Source: Gammaproteobacteria bacterium F7 (GTDB taxonomy: Bacteria; Pseudomonadota; Gammaproteobacteria; Pseudomonadales; IMCC2047). Taken from it: a DNA stretch of 64,000 bases. Position numbers and translations under genes: made by a program. The notes below the pieces were generated by a model, which saw only the letters and a program-made list of their open reading frames with translations, ran no database searches and was not told where the DNA came from. Positions 38,274 through 48,426 of this stretch are shown here, piece after piece. Each line of letters opens with the position of its first letter. Positions within the stretch are counted from its first letter, which is position 1. The stretch is taken from the NCBI GenBank assembly GCA_001593685.1, contig LUKI01000005.1:1-64000 (forward strand). The letters are read 5' to 3'.

Positions 38274-39518
38274 GTGATTAAAAAAAATAGCCTTAAGAAA
38301 CGCATTATTTCTAGCGCGTTGCTGCTCGGTCTCTGCATTTCATTATTACTAACCTATCAGGCCGGACAGTTTTTTCTGAAGGGCATAGATTTGAGCCGAG
38401 AAAGACACATGAGAGCAGTCGCTGATTTATTACCTGATAATTCAACGACTGCGCAGTGGCTTGATTACCATGTTTCTGAAAGTTGGGATCACGTGCCAGA
38501 AAAAATAAAAAAAGCATTTCCTGTACCCCCCAGCCAGCTTGGTGAATATCGAAAACGTTATGAGAATTGGTGGTATTTTGCACCGCCAGAAAAATCATTT
38601 GTCGTGTTACTCACCATCAACAGCTCTGGTCAGCAAAGGTATGTTTCTAATATCAAGGAAAGAGGTTCGCAGCAAGTCTACCCTAAAGGGGTTTTAAGCG
38701 ACCCGATGGTACAGCTCGCTTTATGGGGTTTGTTTTCCATGTTGATCTTCATAACGCTTTTTTACTGGGTGTTTAAAAGCGCCGTCAAACCTGTTCAGTC
38801 CTTTTACCAGTGGGCGAGCCATCTCAACCTGCGTTCCTCAAAACCAGAGAAACCAGATTTCCAGTTTCAGGAGCTCAATCAGCTATCGAATATTATTCAT
38901 GAAAGCATCGAAAATATTAGCCAAGCCCTTGAAAGAGAAAGTGATTTTCTAAGCTACGCGAGCCATGAGCTACGAACCCCAATAACCACCCTAAGAACAA
39001 GTATTACGCTACTGGATAAAATTAATCCCTGCCCAACAGAGAAAGAAAGAGAAGTTCGGAGCCGAATTCAAAGGTCCAGCCTAACGATGAAGGGCATTAC
39101 GGAGACTCTGCTTTGGCTGAACCTTAATGAAGATGTGAGCCTACCTTGCGCAAAGGTGAATATCGAAGAAACGGTACTCAACGCTATCGAAGAGTTGGCT
39201 TACTTACATGCAAATAAAGCCATTGAATTGACAGTAACAACGGTTCCAGGCAGCAGAAACCTTCCAGAAGCGGCTCTTAATATTGTGGTGACAAATATCG
39301 TTAGAAATGCATTCCAACACACACACAGAGGACGTGTTGTGATTAACCAAAGCCTTTCTCACATTCAAGTCATTAATAGCATCTCAATAGAACAGAGCTA
39401 TACTGGCGTAGGGTTTGGCATAGGGTTAAAGCTGATTTACAAAATGGCTGGTCGACTCGGCTGGCAAGTCACCGAACGGCGGTCTGAAAGCATTAATGAT
39501 ATAGCAATTTATTTCTAA
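38274..39518 (+). CDS. Sensor histidine kinase (GTG start)
   Basis: Two TM segments; SYASHELRTPITTLRTSITLL; NIVRNAFQHT. Confidence 0.92.
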   Translation: MIKKNSLKKRIISSALLLGLCISLLLTYQAGQFFLKGIDLSRERHMRAVADLLPDNSTTAQWLDYHVSESWDHVPEKIKKAFPVPPSQLGEYRKRYENWWYFAPPEKSFVVLLTINSSGQQRYVSNIKERGSQQVYPKGVLSDPMVQLALWGLFSMLIFITLFYWVFKSAVKPVQSFYQWASHLNLRSSKPEKPDFQFQELNQLSNIIHESIENISQALERESDFLSYASHELRTPITTLRTSITLLDKINPCPTEKEREVRSRIQRSSLTMKGITETLLWLNLNEDVSLPCAKVNIEETVLNAIEELAYLHANKAIELTVTTVPGSRNLPEAALNIVVTNIVRNAFQHTHRGRVVINQSLSHIQVINSISIEQSYTGVGFGIGLKLIYKMAGRLGWQVTERRSESINDIAIYF

Positions 39519-39567
39519 ACGAGGTCATCACCAGTCAGGCTAAGCAACTAAATCTATTCATTCAGTG

Positions 39568-41007
39568 CTACGCTAGCGCTTTTGGATAATCACGCGCCAC
39601 AGCCAATTGCTCAGCCAACTCAAGGACCTGTTTTCGGTCCAACCTCTCGGTGCTCGCAGTCACATCATTTATCGATGATTTCAATAACTGCTCATCCCTT
39701 AGTTTATCGGCAATTTGGTTCGCCACCGACAATGCCGATGAGGATTTCACAATCTCAGAGCGCGCATAGCGTGTCCCCGTAAAGGACACATCCGACGCCC
39801 TGAGTGATGGATCACGACCAGGAATCTGCTGTGCACCATATAATGCGCTGCCGCCCACCTCCGCGGAATGGAATTGGGGAATAAATTGTGCGACATGCTC
39901 AATGGAACGTCGAGTTCGATCAGCCAATGCAACCTTGTCCCAGCGCGATGTAATTTTTGCCTCTAATTCGGTGGGTAATTGGGGTTGCGCGCTGCGCTCA
40001 CAGGAGGCCGCCAAGCCACCCTTGAACAGGGTAATATCTTCTGTCATACCATGGATAATAAAATAACCTTCCGGGTAAGGCGTTAATTGTGCCATGCCGC
40101 CAGGCGTCCCACGCTCACCATAAAACACCACCTCAGGCCATACGCCCTTACAATCTGGCCATTTCGCTAAATAGGCCGCTTTAAACTCAACCATGCGTTG
40201 ACGCTTAAAACCAGCCATGTCATCAAGCGTTCCGGTCCGATAACCGCAGGCATTGACGAGATAATCGACCGACAAAGTGTGAGAATGCTTTTCACTTGTT
40301 TCATAACAAATATCCCAACCTTCACCCTGCTGCTGTTTTTCAACACGTTTGACACGAGTATTGGTTAGCACAGTACAGTTTTTTGACTGTTCCAGGGTCA
40401 AGCTCGCAGTCGCCCCGATACGAAAAGCACTTAAACCATACTCTTGAACCACAATAACCGGCAGCTTAAATTGATCTAGATCGACATGCTTGGCAACGGG
40501 CACCAACCAGTCATCCAGTGTTTGCGGATCAGTGGGTAGCGGTTGCTGTGCTAAGCGCTCCAGATCTGCACGCTGATAAACTTTGAAATAATCGCTGGCT
40601 GGACCAAGCACTTCATTAGCAGGGTCTTCACGAATAATTTCAGCGTAGGCGCTTTTTAGTTTTTCCAAACGCGGCAATAAATCCCGGGGACAACCCGGAT
40701 CCTTCACCGGCACACAAAAAACCGTTGGCCGAATATTGGCGGCATAGGGATATAGACGCAGTGTATCGATGGATTGATGCAACAATGTCAGGCACTGCTG
40801 ATCGGATATTTCGCGGTAAAAATTACCGCCCGCATGCAGGTGACACATGGGCGGACCATTCACCAGGCTTGGGCCCTGTTCAAACAACACCACCTCAACG
40901 CCCAGCTCAGCCAAACGTAATGCCGCCGTCGAGCCCGCAACACCCCCACCAACAATACCAACACGGCAAGCCGAACTGTCGGCTGTTTTATTAAATTCGC
41001 TACTCAC
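39568..41007 (-). CDS. FAD-dependent oxidoreductase
   Basis: RVGIVGGGVAGSTAALRLAELGVEVVLFEQGP; ORF open to 41196 but the conserved N-terminus suggests the GTG at 41007. Confidence 0.82.
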   Translation of the reverse strand: MSSEFNKTADSSACRVGIVGGGVAGSTAALRLAELGVEVVLFEQGPSLVNGPPMCHLHAGGNFYREISDQQCLTLLHQSIDTLRLYPYAANIRPTVFCVPVKDPGCPRDLLPRLEKLKSAYAEIIREDPANEVLGPASDYFKVYQRADLERLAQQPLPTDPQTLDDWLVPVAKHVDLDQFKLPVIVVQEYGLSAFRIGATASLTLEQSKNCTVLTNTRVKRVEKQQQGEGWDICYETSEKHSHTLSVDYLVNACGYRTGTLDDMAGFKRQRMVEFKAAYLAKWPDCKGVWPEVVFYGERGTPGGMAQLTPYPEGYFIIHGMTEDITLFKGGLAASCERSAQPQLPTELEAKITSRWDKVALADRTRRSIEHVAQFIPQFHSAEVGGSALYGAQQIPGRDPSLRASDVSFTGTRYARSEIVKSSSALSVANQIADKLRDEQLLKSSINDVTASTERLDRKQVLELAEQLAVARDYPKALA

Positions 41008-41340
41008 ACTGTCTCTACAAAAATCTTCATCGTTAACGTTGGCATAACCTAACAAAATGATCGCCACATTACACAGCCTTTCAACGATATATGAATCACT
41101 TAACCTCTTTTCAACGCCAAAACGTAAATCGCCGCCGTTAGGATCACCAGACAGATAAAATACATTAAGGCCACTGCGCCGAATTCGGCATAACACCTTT
41201 AATAAAAGCCGTCATTTTCGGTAGCCGATATAACGCCAAACGGAAGAAATTAACTGTTTCAGAATTCGTTTTTTTCATCGCTTCTCGACTGATCAAAGTC
41301 GCATATGAAACAACAAATTCGCTGACTCCATGAGCTAAAT

Positions 41341-41354
41341 TTGACACAGATCAA
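41341..41354 (+). promoter_or_regulatory. Candidate FNR/Anr box upstream of CBS gene
   Basis: TTGACACAGATCAA vs TTGATN4ATCAA, one mismatch; TAAATA (41375-41380) at a plausible class II -10 spacing. Confidence 0.55.
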
Positions 41355-41487
41355 ACGGCTTCAAATCGGCTGGTTTAAATACCCTGCAAACATTGTTTAG
41401 CGAGCAAGTTTGACTACACTCACGACATTAGCTTAACGGCTCCAAATAAATCACAGTTTATCTATTAGTTCCCAAGGAGAACCAGCA

Positions 41488-41940
41488 ATGAGTGAAGGCC
41501 TAGTTAAAGAGAGTATGACCTCTCCAGTCACCTCCATTTCAAGTGACACCAGCTTATCCGAAGCGCGTAAAATTATGACGGCAAAAAACATCCGCCGTTT
41601 ACCTGTTGTTGATAACGACGCATTAGTGGGCATCGTTTCTTTTACGGATGTCTTACAAGCCAAGCTGGCTAAATCAACTACCATGGATATTTTGGATCTG
41701 AGCCAACAGGTGCTAACCATGCAAGTGGCAGATGTCATGTCAAAGCAGGTTATTTCAATAGAACAGACGGCAACCATTGCTGAGGTCGCGGCCATTATGC
41801 TGGAGAAAAAAATCAGCGGTGTGCCGGTTACCGATAACGGTAAACTGGTTGGCATGATTACCGAATCTGACCTGTTCCGCCTATTGGCAATTGAAGGTCG
41901 CTACCTGTCAATTCATCAGCAGCACCTACACGGCCATTAA
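41488..41940 (+). CDS. Tandem CBS-domain protein
   Basis: VKESMTSPVTSISSDTSLSEARKIMTAKNIRRLPVVDNDALVGIVSFTDV and second CBS repeat. Confidence 0.95.
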   Translation: MSEGLVKESMTSPVTSISSDTSLSEARKIMTAKNIRRLPVVDNDALVGIVSFTDVLQAKLAKSTTMDILDLSQQVLTMQVADVMSKQVISIEQTATIAEVAAIMLEKKISGVPVTDNGKLVGMITESDLFRLLAIEGRYLSIHQQHLHGH

Positions 41941-41969
41941 GACGAATAAAATAACGTCCCTGAACCAAA

Positions 41970-41990
41970 AAGCCCTGCGTTGCAGGGCTT
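41970..41990. terminator. Bidirectional terminator between convergent genes
   Basis: AAGCCCTGC / GCAGGGCTT, 3-nt loop, flanking A/T runs. Confidence 0.8.
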
Positions 41991-41991
41991 A

Positions 41992-42276
41992 TTAATTTTC
42001 GGCACTATTAGCGACCAGTTGTTGCTTCTGTTGTCGTTTTAACTTCTTAATAGCGGCCTCGCGCTGGCTGGCACTGCTGCGGGTATGTCCCGACTCCTGA
42101 TAAACCACCGCCACCGGTCGACGGCCACGAAAATATCGAGCGCCTCGTTTACTATCACAGTGTTCTCCAAAACGACGCGTTACATCGGTAGTAATGCCGG
42201 TATACAGGGCACCGTCATCAGCTTCAATCATATAAACAGACCAGTCGCCCCGCTCCTGATCAGGCATCTTCATCAC
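41992..42276 (-). CDS. GIY-YIG nuclease family protein (UPF0213)
   Basis: WSVYMIEADDGALYTGITTDVTRRFGEH. Confidence 0.93.
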   Translation of the reverse strand: MMKMPDQERGDWSVYMIEADDGALYTGITTDVTRRFGEHCDSKRGARYFRGRRPVAVVYQESGHTRSSASQREAAIKKLKRQQKQQLVANSAEN

Positions 42277-43774
42277 CTACGATGCAATTACGTCCACGCT
42301 TTTTAGCCAGATATAACCGCTGATCGGCAATAGACACCAATTTCAACATATCTCCGGCTGTGTCGGGCCGTAGCGTACAGCAACCTATCGACACCGTAAC
42401 ATGCTCAGACACCTCAGACACTACATGGGCAATATTCAACTCATCGATACACCGTTTTAAGTTGTGTGCGACTTTCAGCGCACCTTTGGCACAGGTGTCC
42501 GGCAATAAAATAGCGAACTCTTCACCACCATAACGACACACCAAATCACTGGTCCGTTCAACAGCGTTTTTCATGCTGTGCGCTAACATGCGAATACAAC
42601 CATCCCCCGCTAAATGCCCGTAGTGATCGTTATAATCCTTAAAATAATCAATATCGATCATCAGTAGCGACAGTGTCGTCCGCGAACGTGCACAACGCCG
42701 CCACTCCTGTAGCAGCACGCGATCAAATTCTCGCCGGTTATAAATCTGCGTCAGGCTATCCAGGCGCGCCGCACGCTCCAACTCGTCCCTTGTCACCTTA
42801 AGCTGCAACAACATGTCCACACGCGCTTTAAAGACCTCCGGCGAAGAGTCTCGACGCATAAAATCAGACACCCCCAACCGATAAGCCTTCACTTCATCAT
42901 CAATATCAATATGATCAGCCACCAGCATTACCGGAATTGAACGAGTTGCTTCGTCCCGTTTTAAGCGCTCGCACAACTTTAAACTATGGCGTTTTAGCGC
43001 ATCAGCATCAATCAAAACCAAATCCGGCAAATGGTCGGTTTTAATTTGCTCCCATAGGGCCGTTTCCGATTGCAGCAGATGAATATGATATTCATGGCGT
43101 AACATTTCAACAAAGCCCCACAAAGAACGAAGCTCTCCCAGAATAGCGATATTCTGGCGGGGTTTAACATAACAATTCAGTGCGCAATCACCAGAGACCT
43201 CTTCGCCATTGAGGAAATGTTGTATGTCTTCCAGCAAAGCCAATCCCAGCAGATAGCGCTGTTCAGCCATAATAACCGGAATCCGCCCCTCAAACCGCTC
43301 CTCTTCCCAGCCATGTTGCCAAGCTTGAAGCAAGTGCTGTTCTTGACTCAGTTCATCGGGATCAATGGGACTACCAAAATTAATAACCGGCAATAACGCC
43401 AGCAACACTGAAGCATTTGAAATATCCTTGCCTTCAACCCAAAGGGATCGATAAATCAAACGCCTGAGTAATGGCGCCTTCTCAGGCGAGTGTTGAGATA
43501 CAATTAACAGCAGGCGATTAGCTATTGCCGTATTGGTACGGCAAGGCGGAATGGCAATATCGAGGTCTGGCACGCGGTGCCGAACATTATAAACTTCTGA
43601 GGCGAGCTGCGACTGCTCGTCGGGGGTAAACACATCACAATCAGCACCCGGGATATGTTCAATGGTGCGCCACTGAAAGACATCATCAAGTTGTGCGTCA
43701 AGCAACAGCTCACTCAAGGCATAACAGAAGGGACAATTAAAATCCCCATATACCGCCAACGTCTTCTGTGTCAT
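42260..43774 (-). CDS. DsbA-like thioredoxin / degenerate REC / GGDEF diguanylate cyclase fusion
   Basis: N-terminal AVYGDFNCPFCYALSELL; central receiver-like LVLIDADAL; C-terminal RTSDLVCRYGGEEFAILLPD. Confidence 0.92.
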   Translation of the reverse strand: MTQKTLAVYGDFNCPFCYALSELLLDAQLDDVFQWRTIEHIPGADCDVFTPDEQSQLASEVYNVRHRVPDLDIAIPPCRTNTAIANRLLLIVSQHSPEKAPLLRRLIYRSLWVEGKDISNASVLLALLPVINFGSPIDPDELSQEQHLLQAWQHGWEEERFEGRIPVIMAEQRYLLGLALLEDIQHFLNGEEVSGDCALNCYVKPRQNIAILGELRSLWGFVEMLRHEYHIHLLQSETALWEQIKTDHLPDLVLIDADALKRHSLKLCERLKRDEATRSIPVMLVADHIDIDDEVKAYRLGVSDFMRRDSSPEVFKARVDMLLQLKVTRDELERAARLDSLTQIYNRREFDRVLLQEWRRCARSRTTLSLLMIDIDYFKDYNDHYGHLAGDGCIRMLAHSMKNAVERTSDLVCRYGGEEFAILLPDTCAKGALKVAHNLKRCIDELNIAHVVSEVSEHVTVSIGCCTLRPDTAGDMLKLVSIADQRLYLAKKRGRNCIVGDEDA

Positions 43775-43876
43775 CGCACACCGTCAGTAGCTTCGCGACA
43801 TCACCGATAGCCCTATCGAATGAACATCAACACACCACCGAATACCTACATCCAGTAAGTATCAACCTCGCCTAGT

Positions 43877-44416
43877 TTACCACATTAAATCATCGGGGAT
43901 TTTGTAGTCCGCGTATTCGTCCTCAGCTTCCTGAATGCTATCTTTACCACTGGCAATAATCACACAGGATTCATCACGCTCAGCAATCTTTTGCGCGACC
44001 GGTGTCGGAATCAGCTCATAGCTTTTTTGAAAGCTGGCAATAGCTAGCTGACCATTCGATAACTGGCGGTGCTGATCAGCCGTCACATACAACTTTTTAA
44101 CTTTTTTGTTATCGACAAAATTGTAGGGAGTCTCCCCCTCATCGCGGGCAATTTTATTGGTGTCGATCAACTGTTTGATTTGCGCCAAAACCGCCCGACG
44201 TTCGGCACGCTGATTGCGTTCTTCATTCAACTGGCGATCACGCTCAGCCTTTTCCTTAAGCGCCTTTTGGGCCGCCTGCTGACTATCCTCAATAATGCCC
44301 GTCTTGTGATGCTTCTGCTGCTTAGCAGTTTTGCGTTTATCTTTTTTAACCTGCTTAGCTTTTTTCTGATCAACCAAACCGGCTTTTAATAATTGTTCCT
44401 GTAATGAAATGGACAC
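43877..44416 (-). CDS. DUF2058 family protein (YaiL-like)
   Basis: LQEQLLKAGLVDQKKAKQVKKDKRKTAKQ. Confidence 0.92.
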   Translation of the reverse strand: MSISLQEQLLKAGLVDQKKAKQVKKDKRKTAKQQKHHKTGIIEDSQQAAQKALKEKAERDRQLNEERNQRAERRAVLAQIKQLIDTNKIARDEGETPYNFVDNKKVKKLYVTADQHRQLSNGQLAIASFQKSYELIPTPVAQKIAERDESCVIIASGKDSIQEAEDEYADYKIPDDLMW

Positions 44417-44570
44417 CGTCTTTTCCCATCAAATTAAGCAATATAATGTCATACTAATTATCGCAAACAATGCCCTTAAAACGTGCTTCACTCAAGCAAT
44501 TACGCGTTAATTTCGATAGAATCACGGCAATTATTGAATAACTTTTCACGATCAACCAGAGACGACCACT

Positions 44571-45991
44571 TTGTTCACAGAACTTTCGCCAGCCAACCCT
44601 CTTAATGAACGCCTGATCAAGGCCCTCGAAAAACAGGGTTTTGAGCAACCCACCCCCGTTCAGGAACAAAGTATCCCAGCCGCACTGGCAGGCAAAGACC
44701 TGTTGGTCAGCGCCGAAACCGGCAGTGGCAAAACCGCCGCATTTTTATTACCGATGCTGAACAAGCTGCTGGCCAGCGATGCACCCAATACCGGGACTCG
44801 GGCACTGGTTTTAGTGCCCAATTACCGATGCTGAACAAGCTGCTGGCCAGCGATGCACCCAATACCGGGACTCGGGCACTGGTTTTAGTGCCCACGCGCG
44901 AGCTGGCACGCCAGGTATTAAAAAACTGCGAAGCATTGGCCAGCTTCAGTCACTTGAAAGCAGGCCTGATCATCGGTCGTGAGAATTTCCAGATTCAAAA
45001 GGCATTATTCCGAAAAAACCCGGAAATTTTAATCGCCACCCCCGGGCGCCTGGTAGAGCATCTCGACCAGAACACCCCGGATTTCAAAGATCTGGAAGTG
45101 TTAGTGCTGGACGAAGCGGATCGCATGCTCGACATGGGCTTTGGCGAAGACGTGTTAAAAATCACTCATGCCTGCAACAAAGAACGACAAACCTTGCTCT
45201 ATTCAGCCACCCTCAACCAGAAAGGCCTCAAGCCAATGATTGAGAAGGTGCTAACTGATCCGCAAAAACTACTGCTTAACAGTGTACGAGACCAGCACCA
45301 ATCTATCCGTCAGCAAATTATTCTCGCCGATGACACGGGCCATAAGGAAAGATTGCTGCTGGCGCTGCTAACCCGTGAAAAGTACGAAAAAGCACTGATT
45401 TTTACCAACACCCGCGCCAAAGCCGATGTGCTTGGTGAAATGCTATTCAAAAGTGAAGTGCGCAGCGGAGTGCTTCATGGCGACATGGAGCAGGAGCATC
45501 GCAACCGCGTCGTTGAGCGTCTACGCACCGGCCACATTAACGCACTGGTGGCCAGTGATGTCGCCGCCCGAGGTCTCGATATCAAGGGCATTGATCTGGT
45601 GATTAACTTCGATATGGCACGCAGTGGCGATGACTACCTGCACCGTATCGGTCGCACCGGCCGCGCAGGCGAAACGGGGCTGGCTGTTTCCCTGATCATC
45701 GATCCGGAATGGAACCTGATGGCGGGCATCGAACGTTATCTGGGTCAGAAATTCGAGCGCCGGGTTATTGAGGGCTTAGTCGGTCACTACAAAGGCCCGA
45801 AAAAACTTAAAGCCTCCGGCAAAGCAGCGGGCAGTAAAAAGAAAAAACAAACTAAAAAAGAAGCCGCTAAAAAAGCACCAAAGAGCAAAACCCGCAAACG
45901 TAATGAACAACGGGTTGGCAAACGCCGTTCAGTAAAAACTGACAGCCAGCCACAGAATACCGGCTTTGCTCCGCTGAAGAAAAAAACTTAA
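44571..45991 (+). pseudogene. DEAD-box RNA helicase (SrmB/RhlE-like) frameshifted by a 74-bp tandem duplication
   Basis: ORF 44571..44834 carries Q motif and AETGSGKT; ORF 44828..45991 carries TREL, DEAD, HRIGRTGRAG; removing one 74-bp copy restores one frame. Confidence 0.85.
44747..44894. repeat. Exact 74-bp tandem direct duplication (2 copies)
   Basis: 44747-44820 and 44821-44894 are identical by direct reading. Confidence 0.97.
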
Positions 45992-46004
45992 TCTGAGTTC
46001 CAAC

Positions 46005-46232
46005 ATGATCGAAAAACAACACCTGGTCAAACTCGCCACCCTGAAAATGCCCTTTGGCAAATATGCTGGCCGGGTGCTGATTGATCTACCGGAGCCCTAC
46101 TTGATTTGGTTTTCCCATAAGGGCTTCCCGGAGGGCGAACTGGGTATGCTATTGGCGCTCTGCCTGGAAATCCAAACACAGGGCGCCGAACAGGTAATTC
46201 ATGATCTAAAACGGCAATTAGCGGCGCATTAA
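46005..46232 (+). CDS. DUF3820 family protein
   Basis: LKMPFGKYAGRVLIDLPEPYLIWFSHKGFPEGELG. Confidence 0.92.
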   Translation: MIEKQHLVKLATLKMPFGKYAGRVLIDLPEPYLIWFSHKGFPEGELGMLLALCLEIQTQGAEQVIHDLKRQLAAH

Positions 46233-46276
46233 CCCCGGCTGGCGATAACCGTCAGCCTATTCACAGACGACTCTGT

Positions 46277-47404
46277 TTAACGCGACTTCTCCTCCTTGTA
46301 AAAAGCCAACCGCCCTCTCGCTTTGTTAAAAAAAGCCCTCGCGATCAGAACTAGCAACAGCCAGGTCATCAACAAACTAACCATTTCAGGAACAACGTGC
46401 TGGTGCTGTTCAATACCATCGAGAATATTGACCGAGAAGTAACTCAAAGCAAAATCAAGAGTGACTCCAAATAGTATTGCCGTGGCAATGACTCCGGTTA
46501 AATAGGCCAACAGTGACCGTTTACCGAGTTCTTTTCCCACCACCCCCAGTGTTGCAATATTCGTTGCCGGGCCTGCCAGCATAAAAACCAACACCGCGCC
46601 CGGTGATACCCCGGCAAACAACAAGCCTGCCGCAATTGGTGTCGATGCCGTTGCACAAATGTACATAGGTATCGAAACCAACACCATCAAGGTCATGGCA
46701 AGAATACCGTCACCATAGTCTGCCAAAAAAGCCGTTGGCACATAGGTTTGTACCAAGGCGGCAAAAAACAGACCCATCAATAACCATTGCGCGGTATCGA
46801 TAATCAACTTACCCGTTGAAAAGTGAATCGCCGCCATCAGCTTGTCAGTAAAGCTCGACCGATCGGTTTCCGCCGTGTTACAGCAACTGTCCTTAACTAT
46901 CGTCGTCTCAACTTGCTTAGTGCAACAACTGCCAGCTTCAACTTCAACCGGCTTGCAACACGCTGATGATTTGGCATCACGCTCGGCAGTATTTAACCTC
47001 TGTCGAGTATCCTCACGCCCCACCAGCACGCCGGCAACAATAGCGCTACAAATTGCCGCCACAGGGCGTACCACCGCCATAACCGGGCCAAGCAGGGCAT
47101 AGGAAACAGAAACGGAGTCAACACCGGTTTCAGGCGTGGCCACTAAAAAAGAAACCGTAGCGCTTTTCGATGCTCCGCTGCGCCGCAGCCCCAATGCTGC
47201 CGGTATCACACCACAGGAGCAAAGGGGCAACGGCGCGCCAATGAAAGCCGCTTTTACGGTACTCGAAAAACCGTCACCGCCAAGGTATTTACTCATTAGA
47301 TGTTCAGGCATAAAGGCATGAATAAGACCGGCAATAGCAAATCCCAACAACAACCAAGGTGCCGCAATACCCAGCAATTGCCAAAAATTAATTAACAACT
47401 CCAT
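46277..47404 (-). CDS. SO_0444-type Cu/Zn efflux permease
   Basis: APLPLCSCGVIPAALGLRRSGASKSATVSFLVATPETGVDS; Cys-rich cytoplasmic loop. Confidence 0.88.
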   Translation of the reverse strand: MELLINFWQLLGIAAPWLLLGFAIAGLIHAFMPEHLMSKYLGGDGFSSTVKAAFIGAPLPLCSCGVIPAALGLRRSGASKSATVSFLVATPETGVDSVSVSYALLGPVMAVVRPVAAICSAIVAGVLVGREDTRQRLNTAERDAKSSACCKPVEVEAGSCCTKQVETTIVKDSCCNTAETDRSSFTDKLMAAIHFSTGKLIIDTAQWLLMGLFFAALVQTYVPTAFLADYGDGILAMTLMVLVSIPMYICATASTPIAAGLLFAGVSPGAVLVFMLAGPATNIATLGVVGKELGKRSLLAYLTGVIATAILFGVTLDFALSYFSVNILDGIEQHQHVVPEMVSLLMTWLLLVLIARAFFNKARGRLAFYKEEKSR

Positions 47405-47808
47405 TACTGACTGTCCTCCAAAGCATCAAGAATCGAGCAATTAGCCGCACTTTCCTCACCACCGCAGCATCTCTCGCTGAGTTTTGTTAACGACATTTGG
47501 AAGCGTTTCAACTCCACAATACGCTGCTCCAATTCGATAATTTTTGCATCGGCAATGCTTTTCACCTCTTCACAGGTATGATGCTTGCGGTCGACCCGAA
47601 TAGATAACAGCTCACTAATTTCCTGCAGCGTAAAACCAGTATTCTTAGCACGACGAATAAACTTCACCTTAGCTTCATCGGTAGACGAATAAAGTCGATA
47701 ACCGGAATCACTACGCACTGGCGGCGACAACAAGCCCGATTTTTCATAAAACCTGACCGTGTCAGCCGTTACTTGGCAACGCCTGGCAAGCTCACCTATA
47801 CGGTACAT
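47404..47808 (-). CDS. zntR: MerR-family metal-responsive regulator (ZntR-like)
   Basis: MYRIGELARRCQVTADTVRFYEKSGLLSPPVRSDSGYRLY; C-terminal CCGGEESAANCSILDALE. Confidence 0.87.
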   Translation of the reverse strand: MYRIGELARRCQVTADTVRFYEKSGLLSPPVRSDSGYRLYSSTDEAKVKFIRRAKNTGFTLQEISELLSIRVDRKHHTCEEVKSIADAKIIELEQRIVELKRFQMSLTKLSERCCGGEESAANCSILDALEDSQ

Positions 47809-47841
47809 GAATATTCCTTTCTACTGTTGACGGATAAGCGC

Positions 47842-47873
47842 ATCATAAACCTTGAAGTATACTCCAACGTCAA
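47842..47873 (-). promoter_or_regulatory. MerR-type promoter with 20-bp spacer and dyad operator
   Basis: Minus strand: TTGACG-20 bp-TATGAT; spacer contains TTGGAGTATACTTCAA (16 bp dyad, one mismatched pair). Confidence 0.85.
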
Positions 47874-48040
47874 CCCCCTGTTGGTCAACAAACTAACGCG
47901 CTATTAGGTTATTACGAGCAGTATCGCCATTCGTCAGAATAAAATAGCTCCCCCAACAACAGTTCATAAACACCTAAAATCCAGTCTCAAAAACCGCTAC
48001 ACTAGGCGCCCTTTTCAAACTTACTTTTTCAGGGTGTGTC

Positions 48041-48397
48041 ATGACCGTTCAAACACTACTATCACAACTGCAAACTTCACCAGAAACTGTTGAATTCAAC
48101 GATGTAATGGACACCATTGCCGCTAACTACAATTACACCCCAACCCGCTTTACTAATGGTATCGGTGAGAATCAAGCGGTGAATGAAGCTGGCACCAATG
48201 AAGGCTCCTGTAAAATTTTTGCCTTTGCGCAATTAAACAGCCTCAATGTTGAGCAAACGCTGGCCTGTTTTGGCCGCTATTACCGTCATGATGTTTTGAA
48301 AAACCCACAGGGCACAGACCACGGCAATATTCGTAACTTTATGGTGTATGGCTGGCCCGGCATTAGTTTTGACGGTGCAGCACTCACAGCAAAATAA
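48041..48397 (+). CDS. HopJ family protein
   Basis: [24 protein letters not shown]...[26 protein letters not shown]. Confidence 0.9.
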   Translation: MTVQTLLSQLQTSPETVEFNDVMDTIAANYNYTPTRFTNGIGENQAVNEAGTNEGSCKIFAFAQLNSLNVEQTLACFGRYYRHDVLKNPQGTDHGNIRNFMVYGWPGISFDGAALTAK

Positions 48398-48426
48398 CCG
48401 ACCAAAACTGTAACCCTATTTTGCCC

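Noticed and set aside
48041-48397. HopJ 'type III effector' name suggesting a secretion-system locus
   Set aside because: HopJ-family proteins are widespread in non-pathogens; no type III secretion genes are in the window.
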